Of a stretch of DNA of 64,000 nucleotides, positions 1 through 7,088 are shown piece by piece (the first letter of the stretch is position 1; each line of letters starts with the position of its first letter). Source of the DNA: CAYQJL01 sp964573295. GTDB lineage: Bacteria > Eisenbacteria > RBG-16-71-46 > CAIMUX01 > WJJG01. The notes below the pieces were generated by a model. The model was not told where the DNA came from. It ran no database searches and was given only the letters and a program-made list of their open reading frames with translations. The translations under genes were made by a program, and so were the position numbers. The stretch lies in NCBI GenBank assembly GCA_964573295.1, contig CAZNJE010000007.1, forward strand, positions 1-64,000, written 5' to 3'.

Positions 1-659
1 GTGCGGGTGCGAGCGCGGGCGCAGGTGCGGGCGCAGGTGCGGGCGCCGGACGGCACTTCAATCTCGTCTTCATGGGAATGGGAGAGCCGCTCGCGAACTA
101 CGAGAGCCTGATCCGGGCCATCACCGTCTTCCACGAAGACCATGGGATGGCGATCGGCCGCCGGCGCATGACGGTCAGCACCGTCGGACTGGTACCTCGC
201 ATCCGCGACCTGGCCCGAGAATCGATCACCGTGCGGCTGGCCGTGTCACTCAACGCCACCGATGACCGCACACGCGCTGAACTCATGCCGGTCGCGCGCA
301 CCTATCCCCTCGACCAGCTCGTGCCTGTCGTTGGGGAGTACGGCCGCGTGAGTGGCCAGCGGGTGTCCTTCGAGTACGTGCTGCTGGCGGGGGTCAACGA
401 CCGGCTGTCCGACGCCAAGCGGTTGGCCGCCTTCGCGCGCGATGCCGGGGCGACGATCAATCTCATCATCTTCAACACCCATCCCCTCTCGGTCCTCCAG
501 CCCAGCCCCATCGAGCAAGTGTGCCGTTTCCGCGATGCCTTGCTGCCCATCGCCCCGACGGTCACGCTGCGAGAGAGCAAGGGCGGAGACATCCGGGCCG
601 CCTGCGGGCAGCTTTCGACAGCCTACCGGGATTCAAAGCCGCCGGCATCGCCGGCCTGA
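1..659 (+). CDS. rlmN: 23S rRNA (adenine2503-C2)-methyltransferase RlmN, C-terminal part
   Basis: The reading frame is open from base 3, so the gene begins before the window. RlmN is a radical-SAM enzyme that methylates A2503 of 23S rRNA (and A37 of some tRNAs). The SAM-binding stretch FMGMGEPLANY is intact, and the methyl-carrying cysteine near the C-terminus lies in GGDIRAACGQL. The CxxxCxxC cluster site lies upstream and is not seen. The first 16 visible residues are an Ala-Gly dipeptide run, just before the conserved RHFNLVFMGMGEP. This sits where the family has a variable linker. The last 37 bases overlap the 3' end of the convergent gene on the minus strand. The identity is secure; only the Ala-Gly tract is odd. 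Confidence 0.95.
   Translation, partial: AGASAGAGAGAGAGAGRHFNLVFMGMGEPLANYESLIRAITVFHEDHGMAIGRRRMTVSTVGLVPRIRDLARESITVRLAVSLNATDDRTRAELMPVARTYPLDQLVPVVGEYGRVSGQRVSFEYVLLAGVNDRLSDAKRLAAFARDAGATINLIIFNTHPLSVLQPSPIEQVCRFRDALLPIAPTVTLRESKGGDIRAACGQLSTAYRDSKPPASPA
3..50 (+). repeat. 12-bp tandem repeat coding (Ala-Gly)n inside rlmN
   Basis: Units close to GGTGCGGGCGCA repeat from the window edge to about base 50, in frame with rlmN, giving alternating Ala and Gly. The tract probably continues upstream of the window. Confidence 0.8.
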
Positions 660-1372
660 GCCAGCACCGGTTCCGGGGCGGAGGAAGCCGTGCGCAGCAG
701 ATCGAGGAAGAAGGCGCGAAGGAGGGGCCGGGTCTCGCGCGGCGGGGCATCGCAGACCCCAATCGCGCACGGGCGTCGCGCCCGGGCGGTGCCGAAGAGA
801 CAGCGGACATCCTCGGCGAAGATCTCCTGTGGCCGGTTGCCATACGGACCATCGAAACGGAACTGCTCTCCGGTGATCCCCCGCGCCATGCGATAGCGAT
901 CCCACCGGACCGAATCCCGATCCGGCATGAGCTGACGCTCGAGGACGTGACCGAGTTCATGGAAGAACGTCGCTTCGAACTCCTCCCGGCCGAAGGGTCG
1001 CGCGCGGGGAGGCGAGATGTAGATCCCCCATCCGTCGCAGCTGCTGCGCGGCAGGGCAGCCCGGGGGGCGGGCAGGAGGTAGATCTGGCAGTCAACGAGT
1101 CCGCCGAAGCAGGCCTGAGCGCAGGAGAGAGCCTCCAGGACCCATTCGGCGGGAGGGGGCTCGTAGACATCGCCGGTCAGCAGGTCCCAGGAGAAGCCGT
1201 AGGCATCCACGAAAGCCCCGGATCCATCGCCAGAGATCTGCGGATACTCCACGATCCACGCCGCCTCGAGACGTTCAGCTGCCGAGGCGGACAGCGACGC
1301 CGGATCGGCCAGGGAAAGATACAACCACAGGCCCGCCGGGACGATGATCGAGACTGTCGCGAGACGACGCAT
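623..1372 (-). CDS. putative membrane-anchored or secreted zincin-like metalloprotease
   Basis: A 249-residue protein from the ATG at 1372, chosen over a TTG nine codons upstream because GGGGA lies at good spacing before it. It has an N-terminal hydrophobic segment (about residues 6-24) that could be a signal peptide or anchor. HELGH (about 138-142) fits the HExxH zinc site of gluzincins. About 45 residues downstream, in PQEIFAEDVRCLFG, there is a Glu that could be the third ligand. Several cysteines in the first half may form disulphides. I do not recognise the family. The zinc-protease call rests on HExxH plus the downstream acidic motif, and activity is inferred. The gene converges on rlmN and overlaps its end by 37 bases. 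Confidence 0.6.
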   Translation of the reverse strand: MRRLATVSIIVPAGLWLYLSLADPASLSASAAERLEAAWIVEYPQISGDGSGAFVDAYGFSWDLLTGDVYEPPPAEWVLEALSCAQACFGGLVDCQIYLLPAPRAALPRSSCDGWGIYISPPRARPFGREEFEATFFHELGHVLERQLMPDRDSVRWDRYRMARGITGEQFRFDGPYGNRPQEIFAEDVRCLFGTARARRPCAIGVCDAPPRETRPLLRAFFLDLLRTASSAPEPVLAQAGDAGGFESR

Positions 1373-1399
1373 TGGAATCCCCCGCTGAACGGAGGACAA

Positions 1400-1731
1400 G
1401 GGATGTGCCAGAGGACAGGACCGTCAGGGAACGCTGGGGGGTGCAGAAAGAGGGATGAGCGCAACAGGCTATTCGGAAAGGGATTACAGCTCCGGCTCAA
1501 CGTCGGGAGCGACATCGCCCCCCTGTACCGCGGACTGCCGCTTGGCGCACGCAACCACCAAACGATGATGCAAAACCCGAGCGTCCTCGTGCGCCTTGCA
1601 CCGGGAAGGGCGACGACCGGCGCCCATCCGGATAGACAGGCGCCTTGGGCCGCGGATCCCGTACGGACAGGCACCGCCGGGCGCGGAATCGCCGCGAGGC
1701 CGCTCGAGGCGAGGAGATACGGGATCGACCG
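1400..1731. other. intergenic stretch, no gene seen
   Basis: It lies between the start of the zincin-like gene and the end of the bactofilin-like gene, both on the minus strand. The reading frames here look like shadows without family features. It should hold the promoter of the zincin-like gene, but no clear -35/-10 pair was found. Confidence 0.4.
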
Positions 1732-3204
1732 TTAGACGTTGGCCACCCTTGTCGCGGTCCCCGGCGTGCTCGCCATCAGTCCCGCCGGCGGACGGCGTCC
1801 GAAACGCGACAACAGGAAGGCACCCCACCCCAAACCGATCGCCAGGAAAATGACCGCCGAGTGGATCAGCAGGAACAGGCCGGCGACCAGACTCGATGCG
1901 CCGAGCATTCCCAGAATGACCCCGACGATCCCGGGCAGGCTAAGGAGCAGGTGGCCCAGGATGAACGACCGTCCCAACCCTTGCAGCGGCGGGGCCGGCG
2001 GCACCTGTGTGAGCCCCTCGGCCGCGCCCTCGAGCTCATGATGGCGGCCCATGACGGTGAGACCAAGCAGGAGGCCGGCAATGACGTAACCCGGCAACGG
2101 GAACAACAGCATCAGCAGAGCGACGACGGGAATCAAAGGGATGCCGATGACGACCGCCGCCAGGGCGATGATGGTCACCACCAGCAAAGGCAGGATCAGA
2201 ATCAGGTAGACGATGCCACCCCCCACCCCTGCCAGAAGCGACTCCCAGCCGCGGTTCTTGAGCGTCAGGGCCGAGAGCTGCCAGCGCCGCAGGCTCACCT
2301 GAAGCAGGATGAGTCCGACCGCGGCCATGAGGATCAACTGGCCGAGTTGCAGCAGAAGGCTGAGCCCGGCAAAGCCGGTGCCCATACCCAGGGTCGGGAT
2401 GATGTTGACCTCGATCCGTTCGCCGATCAGGGCACCTTCCTCTTTGTGAATGGCTCCCCCGACCGCGACCACCTCGCCACGCACGACGGCACCCGATTCG
2501 AGATTGATGTTGCCACCGCCGATGCAGACCGCCTCACCACCGATGCGGGCCTCGGGACCGATGTCGAGCTTGCCCCCGATCGAAACGACCTGGCCGCGAA
2601 CGCTGCCTTCCACGACGACCGAGCCAAAGATGGCGACGACATCGCCGTCGACGACCATGTCACCCGGAATCACGATGTCACTACCGAAGGCCACGCGCTC
2701 ATCGGCCCGCGAACGGCCGCCACGGAAGGGATCGCTCTGCTCTCGATCCGAAGCGCCCCGCTCCACGTAGCGATCGTCGTAGCGATCGTCCCCATAACGA
2801 CCCAACGAATCCGAATCGAACCGGGCGTCGAACCGGAAATTCGCGCTATCGCCCTGTTCGCCGTGAACGATAATGCGCGCGCCACGCTCATCGGCATCAA
2901 TGCCAACGGTGATCGAACCACCCTCGCCACGGTCTTCGTCCGCCGGCGAGGCCGGCTCGTCCTGTCCGTGCACCTCGATACGCTGGGCACTGGCCGTCGA
3001 AGCGAAGGTGACCATCCCGCCGATGGCGGCGCATGCACCGATCAAGCCGATCAAGCCGATCGCGCTAACAGAGCCGGCCGAACGAGATGAGCCGGCCGAA
3101 CGAGATGAGCCGGCCGAACGAGGCGAGCCGGCCGAAGGAGGCGATTCGATCGAATCAAACGAGTCCATTGCGAGAAACATGCCGTTGCGAACCCTAGGCC
3201 GCAT
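1732..3204 (-). CDS. bactofilin-like (polymer-forming) domain fused to a multi-pass membrane domain
   Basis: 490 residues from the ATG at 3204, which has AAAGGGGG about 9 bases upstream and overlaps the anti-sigma stop by 11 bases, suggesting translational coupling. Order: a Ser-Ala-Gly-Ser-Arg repeat (about 24-44); a hydrophobic segment (about 48-70) ending in a signal-peptidase-like ASTASA; an acidic/charged linker; a beta-helical stretch (about 170-265) with regular hydrophobic/Gly periodicity such as GDVVAIFGSVVVEGSVRG and GGKLDIGPEARIGG; then about five or six membrane segments (about 285-475). Bactofilin-like repeats form extracellular or cytoskeletal filaments in known families. As third gene behind an ECF sigma and its anti-sigma factor, it may be an envelope-stress target or sensor. 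That role is inferred. Confidence 0.7.
   Translation of the reverse strand: MRPRVRNGMFLAMDSFDSIESPPSAGSPRSAGSSRSAGSSRSAGSVSAIGLIGLIGACAAIGGMVTFASTASAQRIEVHGQDEPASPADEDRGEGGSITVGIDADERGARIIVHGEQGDSANFRFDARFDSDSLGRYGDDRYDDRYVERGASDREQSDPFRGGRSRADERVAFGSDIVIPGDMVVDGDVVAIFGSVVVEGSVRGQVVSIGGKLDIGPEARIGGEAVCIGGGNINLESGAVVRGEVVAVGGAIHKEEGALIGERIEVNIIPTLGMGTGFAGLSLLLQLGQLILMAAVGLILLQVSLRRWQLSALTLKNRGWESLLAGVGGGIVYLILILPLLVVTIIALAAVVIGIPLIPVVALLMLLFPLPGYVIAGLLLGLTVMGRHHELEGAAEGLTQVPPAPPLQGLGRSFILGHLLLSLPGIVGVILGMLGASSLVAGLFLLIHSAVIFLAIGLGWGAFLLSRFGRRPPAGLMASTPGTATRVANV
3071..3143 (-). repeat. 18-bp tandem repeat, about 4 copies, in frame
   Basis: Plus-strand units near GAGCCGGCCGAACGAGAT repeat four times with small changes. 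On the minus strand they encode the SAGSxRSAGS stretch at the N-terminus of the bactofilin-like protein. Confidence 0.85.
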
Positions 3205-3820
3205 GGTAGAGCCCCCTTTCACCCGCCTGTCGGAAAGCGCGCCAGCAGAGTAGGGTTCCCAGCGCGAGGGCCGCGGCATAGGCCACGACGATCAGGGGAC
3301 CGAACCCGGCGAGCGGTGCACCCACTCGTTCCAGCGTGGTCAAGAGCGAGCTGGCTGTCGGCTGCAGCACTGTGGCCACCTCACCGAGCAAGGTGAGCAA
3401 CGACCAGAGATCCTTGGCGGCTTCCCAAAAGGTGGTCACATCCCGGGCGAGACTGTGAGCCGAAACACCCGCGATGCGAACAATCCAACCCCACAAGGCC
3501 GCGCCCAACGTACCGACGAAGCCAAAGGAGAAGAGCAGCAAGAGAGAGCGCCGCACCCAGGTCGCCGTCGTCGTCTCCCGTTGGCGTCGGAGAACGGCCC
3601 ACTGAGGTCGGATCGAGGTCATCACCGATTCGGTCAGATCGGCGGGGACCGACGGATCCGGCAAGTCGGGGATCTTCGCCATCAGCAGGCGATAGTACTC
3701 CAGGTCCCGCCGACAGCTTGCACATTGCTCCAAATGCGCCTTTAATTCCTGACGCAGATTGGGTGCAAGCTCGCCGCTCAGGAACTCCTGGAGCTGCGTT
3801 TGGCGTTCGTGACAAGACAT
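3194..3820 (-). CDS. anti-sigma factor with zf-HC2 domain
   Basis: 208 residues from MSCHERQT. The start was chosen because GAAGAGG lies 9 bases upstream and the zinc-binding motif begins here; in-frame ATGs further upstream have poorer context. The zf-HC2 motif is C-H near the N-terminus followed by HLEQCASC, with His and two Cys for zinc. A single clear membrane segment follows (about 93-116), then a long periplasmic part and a second hydrophobic segment near the C-terminus. Such proteins hold an ECF sigma factor inactive at the membrane. It lies 117 bases downstream of the sigma gene and overlaps the next gene by 11 bases. Confidence 0.88.
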   Translation of the reverse strand: MSCHERQTQLQEFLSGELAPNLRQELKAHLEQCASCRRDLEYYRLLMAKIPDLPDPSVPADLTESVMTSIRPQWAVLRRQRETTTATWVRRSLLLLFSFGFVGTLGAALWGWIVRIAGVSAHSLARDVTTFWEAAKDLWSLLTLLGEVATVLQPTASSLLTTLERVGAPLAGFGPLIVVAYAAALALGTLLCWRAFRQAGERGLYHAA

Positions 3821-3937
3821 CCCTGAAAACCTCTTCATCATAAGGTATTGGTTTTTAGCCACTTACCTTCCCGATATCCGTATATTGGCAAAGACCCCTC
3901 TGCCGAGTACCCTAACGCTTCCAGTTGGCGCAATGTT

Positions 3938-4531
3938 TCAGGATTCCAGCTCATCCGGCCCGATTCCGGCCGCCTGGAGGCGGTCCTTGAGCAGGCGGTG
4001 AGCCCGGTGGAGCCGCGCCTTGACGGTGCCGAGCGGAATCCCCAACACATCGGCGATCTCTTCATACGCCAGTTGACGCTTGTGACGCAACTCGATCGCC
4101 GCGCGGTAGATCGGAGGAAGCTCCTTGATGAGCGTGTCGAGCACTTCTCCGACCGCCGTGCGGTCATAGCGCATCTCGGGCGTGGGGCCGTCATCGACGA
4201 GGACCAGGGGCACCCGCTCCTCGTCGTTGGCATCTATGTTGATCGACAGCGTCTTCATCTTGCGCCGACGCAGCCGGTCGATGCAGAGGTTGGTCGTGAT
4301 ACGCAGGATCCAGGTGGAGAACTTGCGATTCTGATCGAAGGTGTGCAGCGCACGGTAGACGCGCAGGAACGCCTCCTGCGTCACGTCACGGGCTTCTTCC
4401 TCGCTGCGGAGCATGCGCCAGGCCAGGCGATAGAGCACCCCGTTGTACTGCTCCACGAGACCCGCGAACGCGCGGTCATCCCCGGCCAAGCAGCGGCGGA
4501 TGAGGGGCAGATCATCAGGGTATTTCGACAC
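3938..4531 (-). CDS. ECF-family RNA polymerase sigma factor (RpoE-like)
   Basis: 197 residues from a GTG at 4531, preceded by GGAGGGGGCA at ideal spacing. A longer frame starting at 4573 lacks this. Region 2 (about 15-85) contains EEARDVTQEAFLRVYRAL and the -10-binding stretch FSTWILRITTNLCIDRLRRR. Region 4 (about 130-185) contains ELPPIYRAAIELRHKRQLAY and a helix-turn-helix reading EEIADVLGIPLGTVKARLHR. Sigma region 3 is absent, as in all ECF factors. The next gene is a zf-HC2 anti-sigma factor, the usual partner. Confidence 0.93.
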   Translation of the reverse strand: MSKYPDDLPLIRRCLAGDDRAFAGLVEQYNGVLYRLAWRMLRSEEEARDVTQEAFLRVYRALHTFDQNRKFSTWILRITTNLCIDRLRRRKMKTLSINIDANDEERVPLVLVDDGPTPEMRYDRTAVGEVLDTLIKELPPIYRAAIELRHKRQLAYEEIADVLGIPLGTVKARLHRAHRLLKDRLQAAGIGPDELES

Positions 4532-4647
4532 TGCCCCCTCCCCCCTGGCAGACCGGACCGGACCCGCAGACACGTCCGCTGGAACCGGGCACCGGGACGT
4601 TCATCCATCTGCTTGCATCACAAAGAATTAGACAGAATGATGCGGCG

Positions 4648-4676
4648 AGCCTAGGCGCCAGCAGCGCTAAGGTCAA
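4648..4676 (-). promoter_or_regulatory. possible promoter of the sigma/anti-sigma operon
   Basis: Read on the minus strand, TTGACC (4671-4676) is followed after 17 bases by TAGGCT (4648-4653). Spacing is ideal but the -10 match is only fair. The predicted start would lie about 110 bases before the sigma GTG. Confidence 0.35.
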
Positions 4677-4721
4677 CACCCTGTTGCGCCGAGGCGATGT
4701 CGAGGAGATACCGCAGAGAAG

Positions 4722-4796
4722 CCCCGGGACACCAGATAGACCCCAAGACACCAGAAAGACCCCCGGGACACCAGATAGACCCCGGTACACCACCGT
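4722..4796. repeat. degenerate tandem repeat in the sigma/eno divergent region
   Basis: A roughly 20-bp motif close to GGGACACCAGATAGACCCC recurs about three to four times. It lies in the 393-base region between the divergent sigma operon and eno, which is otherwise without a gene. Confidence 0.75.
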
Positions 4797-4924
4797 GATT
4801 CCCCCCTCCGGCTCATCGCGGCGGTGCCGCTTGACAGACAGCTCTTCCAAATCTACGGTTTCCCAGCCAATTGGATGCTCCGATTCGGCGGGTACGGAAA
4901 CCACACATCGGCAGGGAGGCCTAC

Positions 4925-6217
4925 ATGACGACGATTGAGATGGTGCTCGCGCGCGAGGTTCTGGACTCGAGAGGCAACCCCACTGTGGAAGTGGAGATCC
5001 ACCTGTCGGGCGGGGCGGTAGGCCGCGCGATCGTCCCCTCGGGCGCTTCAACCGGTGAGCATGAAGCCATTGAGCTTCGCGACGGGGACCCGGACCGTTA
5101 CCTGGGCAAGGGCGTCCAGCGCGCCATCGAGAACATCCGCGAGAAGATCGCTCCCGAGATCCTGGGCGAGGACGCCACCGACCAGGTTCTGATCGATCGG
5201 GTGATGCTCGAACTCGACGGCACCGAGAACAAATCGAACCTGGGCGCCAACGCCATCCTGGGCGTATCGATGGCCGTGGCGCACGCCGCCGCGGAGATCG
5301 TGGGCCTCCCACTCTACCGTTACCTTGGCGGCGTGGGTGCCCGTACGCTGCCGGTGCCGATGATGAACGTCTTGAACGGCGGCTCGCACGCCGACAACAA
5401 CGTCGACATTCAGGAATTCATGCTGGTGCCGGTGGGCGGCAAGACCTTCGGGGATGCGCTGCGGATTGGCGCGGAGGTATTCCACAACCTGAAGAAGGTT
5501 CTCGTCGGGCGAGGCTACGCAACCAGCGTCGGCGATGAGGGCGGCTTTGCTCCCAATCTGAAATCGAATGCGGAGGCCCTCGAGGTCATCGTCGAAGCCA
5601 TCGAGAAGGCCGGATACGAACCGGGCCGCCAGGTGGGCCTGGCGCTGGACGTGGCGGCCAGCGAGTTCTACGCCGGTGGCAACTACGTGCTCAAGGCCGA
5701 AGAGCAGACCGAGTTCAGCGCTGAGGATCTGATCGCTTTCTACGGCAAGCTCCTCGAGGAGTATCCCATTCTCTCGATCGAGGACGGCTTGGCCGAAGAC
5801 GACTGGAGCGGATGGCAGAAGCTGACGACCGAGCTGGGACCGAAGGTCATGCTGGTAGGCGACGACCTCTTCGTCACGAACACGAAGCGCTTGCGCCAGG
5901 GCATCGACCAGGGCGTCTGCAACTCGATCCTGATCAAGCTCAACCAGATCGGCTCGGTTACCGAGACGCTCGAGGCCATCGATCTGGCAACACGCCATGG
6001 GTACACGAGTGTGGTCTCGCATCGCTCGGGAGAAACCGAGGACACCACGATCGCCGACCTGGCGGTGGCGATGAACACCGGTTTCATCAAGACCGGATCG
6101 CTGTCACGATCGGAACGAATCGCCAAGTACAACCGGCTGCTCCGCATCGAGGAAGAGCTCGGAGACGAAGCCTACTACCCGGGCGCGTCGGCGTTCGCAC
6201 GATGGGGACGCGAGTAG
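4925..6217 (+). CDS. eno: enolase (phosphopyruvate hydratase)
   Basis: 430 residues, the usual enolase length. The ATG at 4925 has GGGAGG five bases upstream; the in-frame ATG at 4871 adds a non-conserved leader. It converts 2-phosphoglycerate to phosphoenolpyruvate in glycolysis and needs magnesium. Diagnostic stretches are all present: LDSRGNPTVEVE, GANAILGVSMAVA, SVGDEGGFAPNL, the metal ligands in ALDVAAS, SIEDGLAEDDW and VGDDLF, the catalytic Lys in ILIKLNQIGS, and the signature SHRSGETEDTTIADLAV. Downstream is ftsB, a common eno-ftsB order. Minus-strand frames inside are shadows. Confidence 0.98.
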   Translation: MTTIEMVLAREVLDSRGNPTVEVEIHLSGGAVGRAIVPSGASTGEHEAIELRDGDPDRYLGKGVQRAIENIREKIAPEILGEDATDQVLIDRVMLELDGTENKSNLGANAILGVSMAVAHAAAEIVGLPLYRYLGGVGARTLPVPMMNVLNGGSHADNNVDIQEFMLVPVGGKTFGDALRIGAEVFHNLKKVLVGRGYATSVGDEGGFAPNLKSNAEALEVIVEAIEKAGYEPGRQVGLALDVAASEFYAGGNYVLKAEEQTEFSAEDLIAFYGKLLEEYPILSIEDGLAEDDWSGWQKLTTELGPKVMLVGDDLFVTNTKRLRQGIDQGVCNSILIKLNQIGSVTETLEAIDLATRHGYTSVVSHRSGETEDTTIADLAVAMNTGFIKTGSLSRSERIAKYNRLLRIEEELGDEAYYPGASAFARWGRE

Positions 6218-6537
6218 GCAGCAGGCCCCGAGACGGCGCGCACAAGGCGGCGCGCAGAGAGCGCCGCTCAGCAGACGCCATTCGCAGCGCGTCGCAGCGA
6301 GTGGCCCTCGCCCACCGGAGCCCGTTGGGATAGCCGCGACTCCGAAGGCGCGGAAGCGGGAGGTTCATGGCCAGAGGGGGACCGAAAGGCAGACGCCCAG
6401 CGGGTCAGGCCCGGGAGGTCTTCCTGCGGGTGATTCCGCAGGGTTGGCGCTCCCCGCGTGGAAGACGAACACGCAGTCACCGGCCCCGCGAGGGACGAGA
6501 CGGTCTCGTGCCGGGACAGACGAGCCTGCGTACGCGG
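6218..6537. other. spacer between eno and ftsB, no gene seen
   Basis: About 320 GC-rich bases. An in-frame extension of ftsB to 6367 exists, but its residues are basic and low in information, so they are more likely leader than protein. No terminator with a T-run was found. Confidence 0.4.
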
Positions 6538-6918
6538 ATGACCTATCGGGCTGAACAGGGCGACTTCTTGCGACGCCTGTGGCAGTCCAGCCGTGATCAA
6601 TGGCGCCGAGTGGCGCTGTTGGGGCTGGCGTTGTGGGCAGTCTATTCGCTCATCTTCAGCCCCGACGGCGCAGTTCGTTGGATGCGTCTTCGGCACGACC
6701 TGCACGATCTCGAACAGGACCTGGTGCATCTCGAAGACGTGCGCGATTCATTGGACGTCTTTCTGCAGGCCTTCGAGCGAGGCGACCCATTCGCGCTCGA
6801 GCGTGTCGCGCGCGAACGCTACGGTCTGGTTCGTAAGAACGAACGTGTTCTGAGGCTTCCAGACGAAGTCATGCCGGGTGGGAAGAACAGGTTGACATTC
6901 GATACCCAGGGCCGTTAG
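6538..6918 (+). CDS. ftsB: FtsB/DivIC-type septum formation initiator protein
   Basis: 126 residues from MTYRAEQ at 6538. The ribosome site is weak, so the start is uncertain; an ATG at 6367 is the alternative. One membrane helix (about 25-42, RVALLGLALWAVYSLIF) is followed by a heptad-rich coiled coil (about 50-85, DLHDLEQDLVHLEDVRDSLD). The C-terminal motif RERYGLVRKNERV matches the family's A-R-E-x-x-G-x-V-x-x-x-E. FtsB forms a complex with FtsL and FtsQ at the division site. The position after eno supports the call. The last codons overlap a probable promoter for the tRNA gene. Confidence 0.82.
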   Translation: MTYRAEQGDFLRRLWQSSRDQWRRVALLGLALWAVYSLIFSPDGAVRWMRLRHDLHDLEQDLVHLEDVRDSLDVFLQAFERGDPFALERVARERYGLVRKNERVLRLPDEVMPGGKNRLTFDTQGR

Positions 6919-6920
6919 AT
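6892..6920 (+). promoter_or_regulatory. promoter for the initiator tRNA, inside the end of ftsB
   Basis: TTGACA (6892-6897), exactly 17 bases, then TTAGAT (6915-6920). The predicted start near 6927 lies just before the tRNA at 6940. The -35 box is a full consensus match. Confidence 0.65.
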
Positions 6921-6935
6921 TCGCGTTTCGTGATT

Positions 6936-7013
<78 letters not shown>

Positions 7014-7020
7014 ATCATAG

Positions 7021-7054
7021 AGGGTCCGGGATCGAGAGATCCTGGACCCTTTTT
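7021..7054 (+). terminator. intrinsic terminator after tRNA-fMet
   Basis: A 13-bp stem, AGGGTCCGGGATC paired with GATCCTGGACCCT (one G-U), closes on a GAGA tetraloop and runs into five Ts. It ends the ftsB/tRNA transcript. Confidence 0.93.
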
Positions 7055-7088
7055 CCGTCAACGCACCCTCGAATCCCCGGGAGGAACC

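Noticed and set aside
521..1735. 404-residue plus-strand frame across 521-1735
   Set aside because: It is a shadow of the zincin-like gene in GC-rich DNA, without recognisable domains.
1645..3090. 481-residue plus-strand frame opposite the bactofilin-like gene
   Set aside because: It has no ribosome site and is rich in Arg/Asp/Gln typical of antisense frames in GC-rich DNA.
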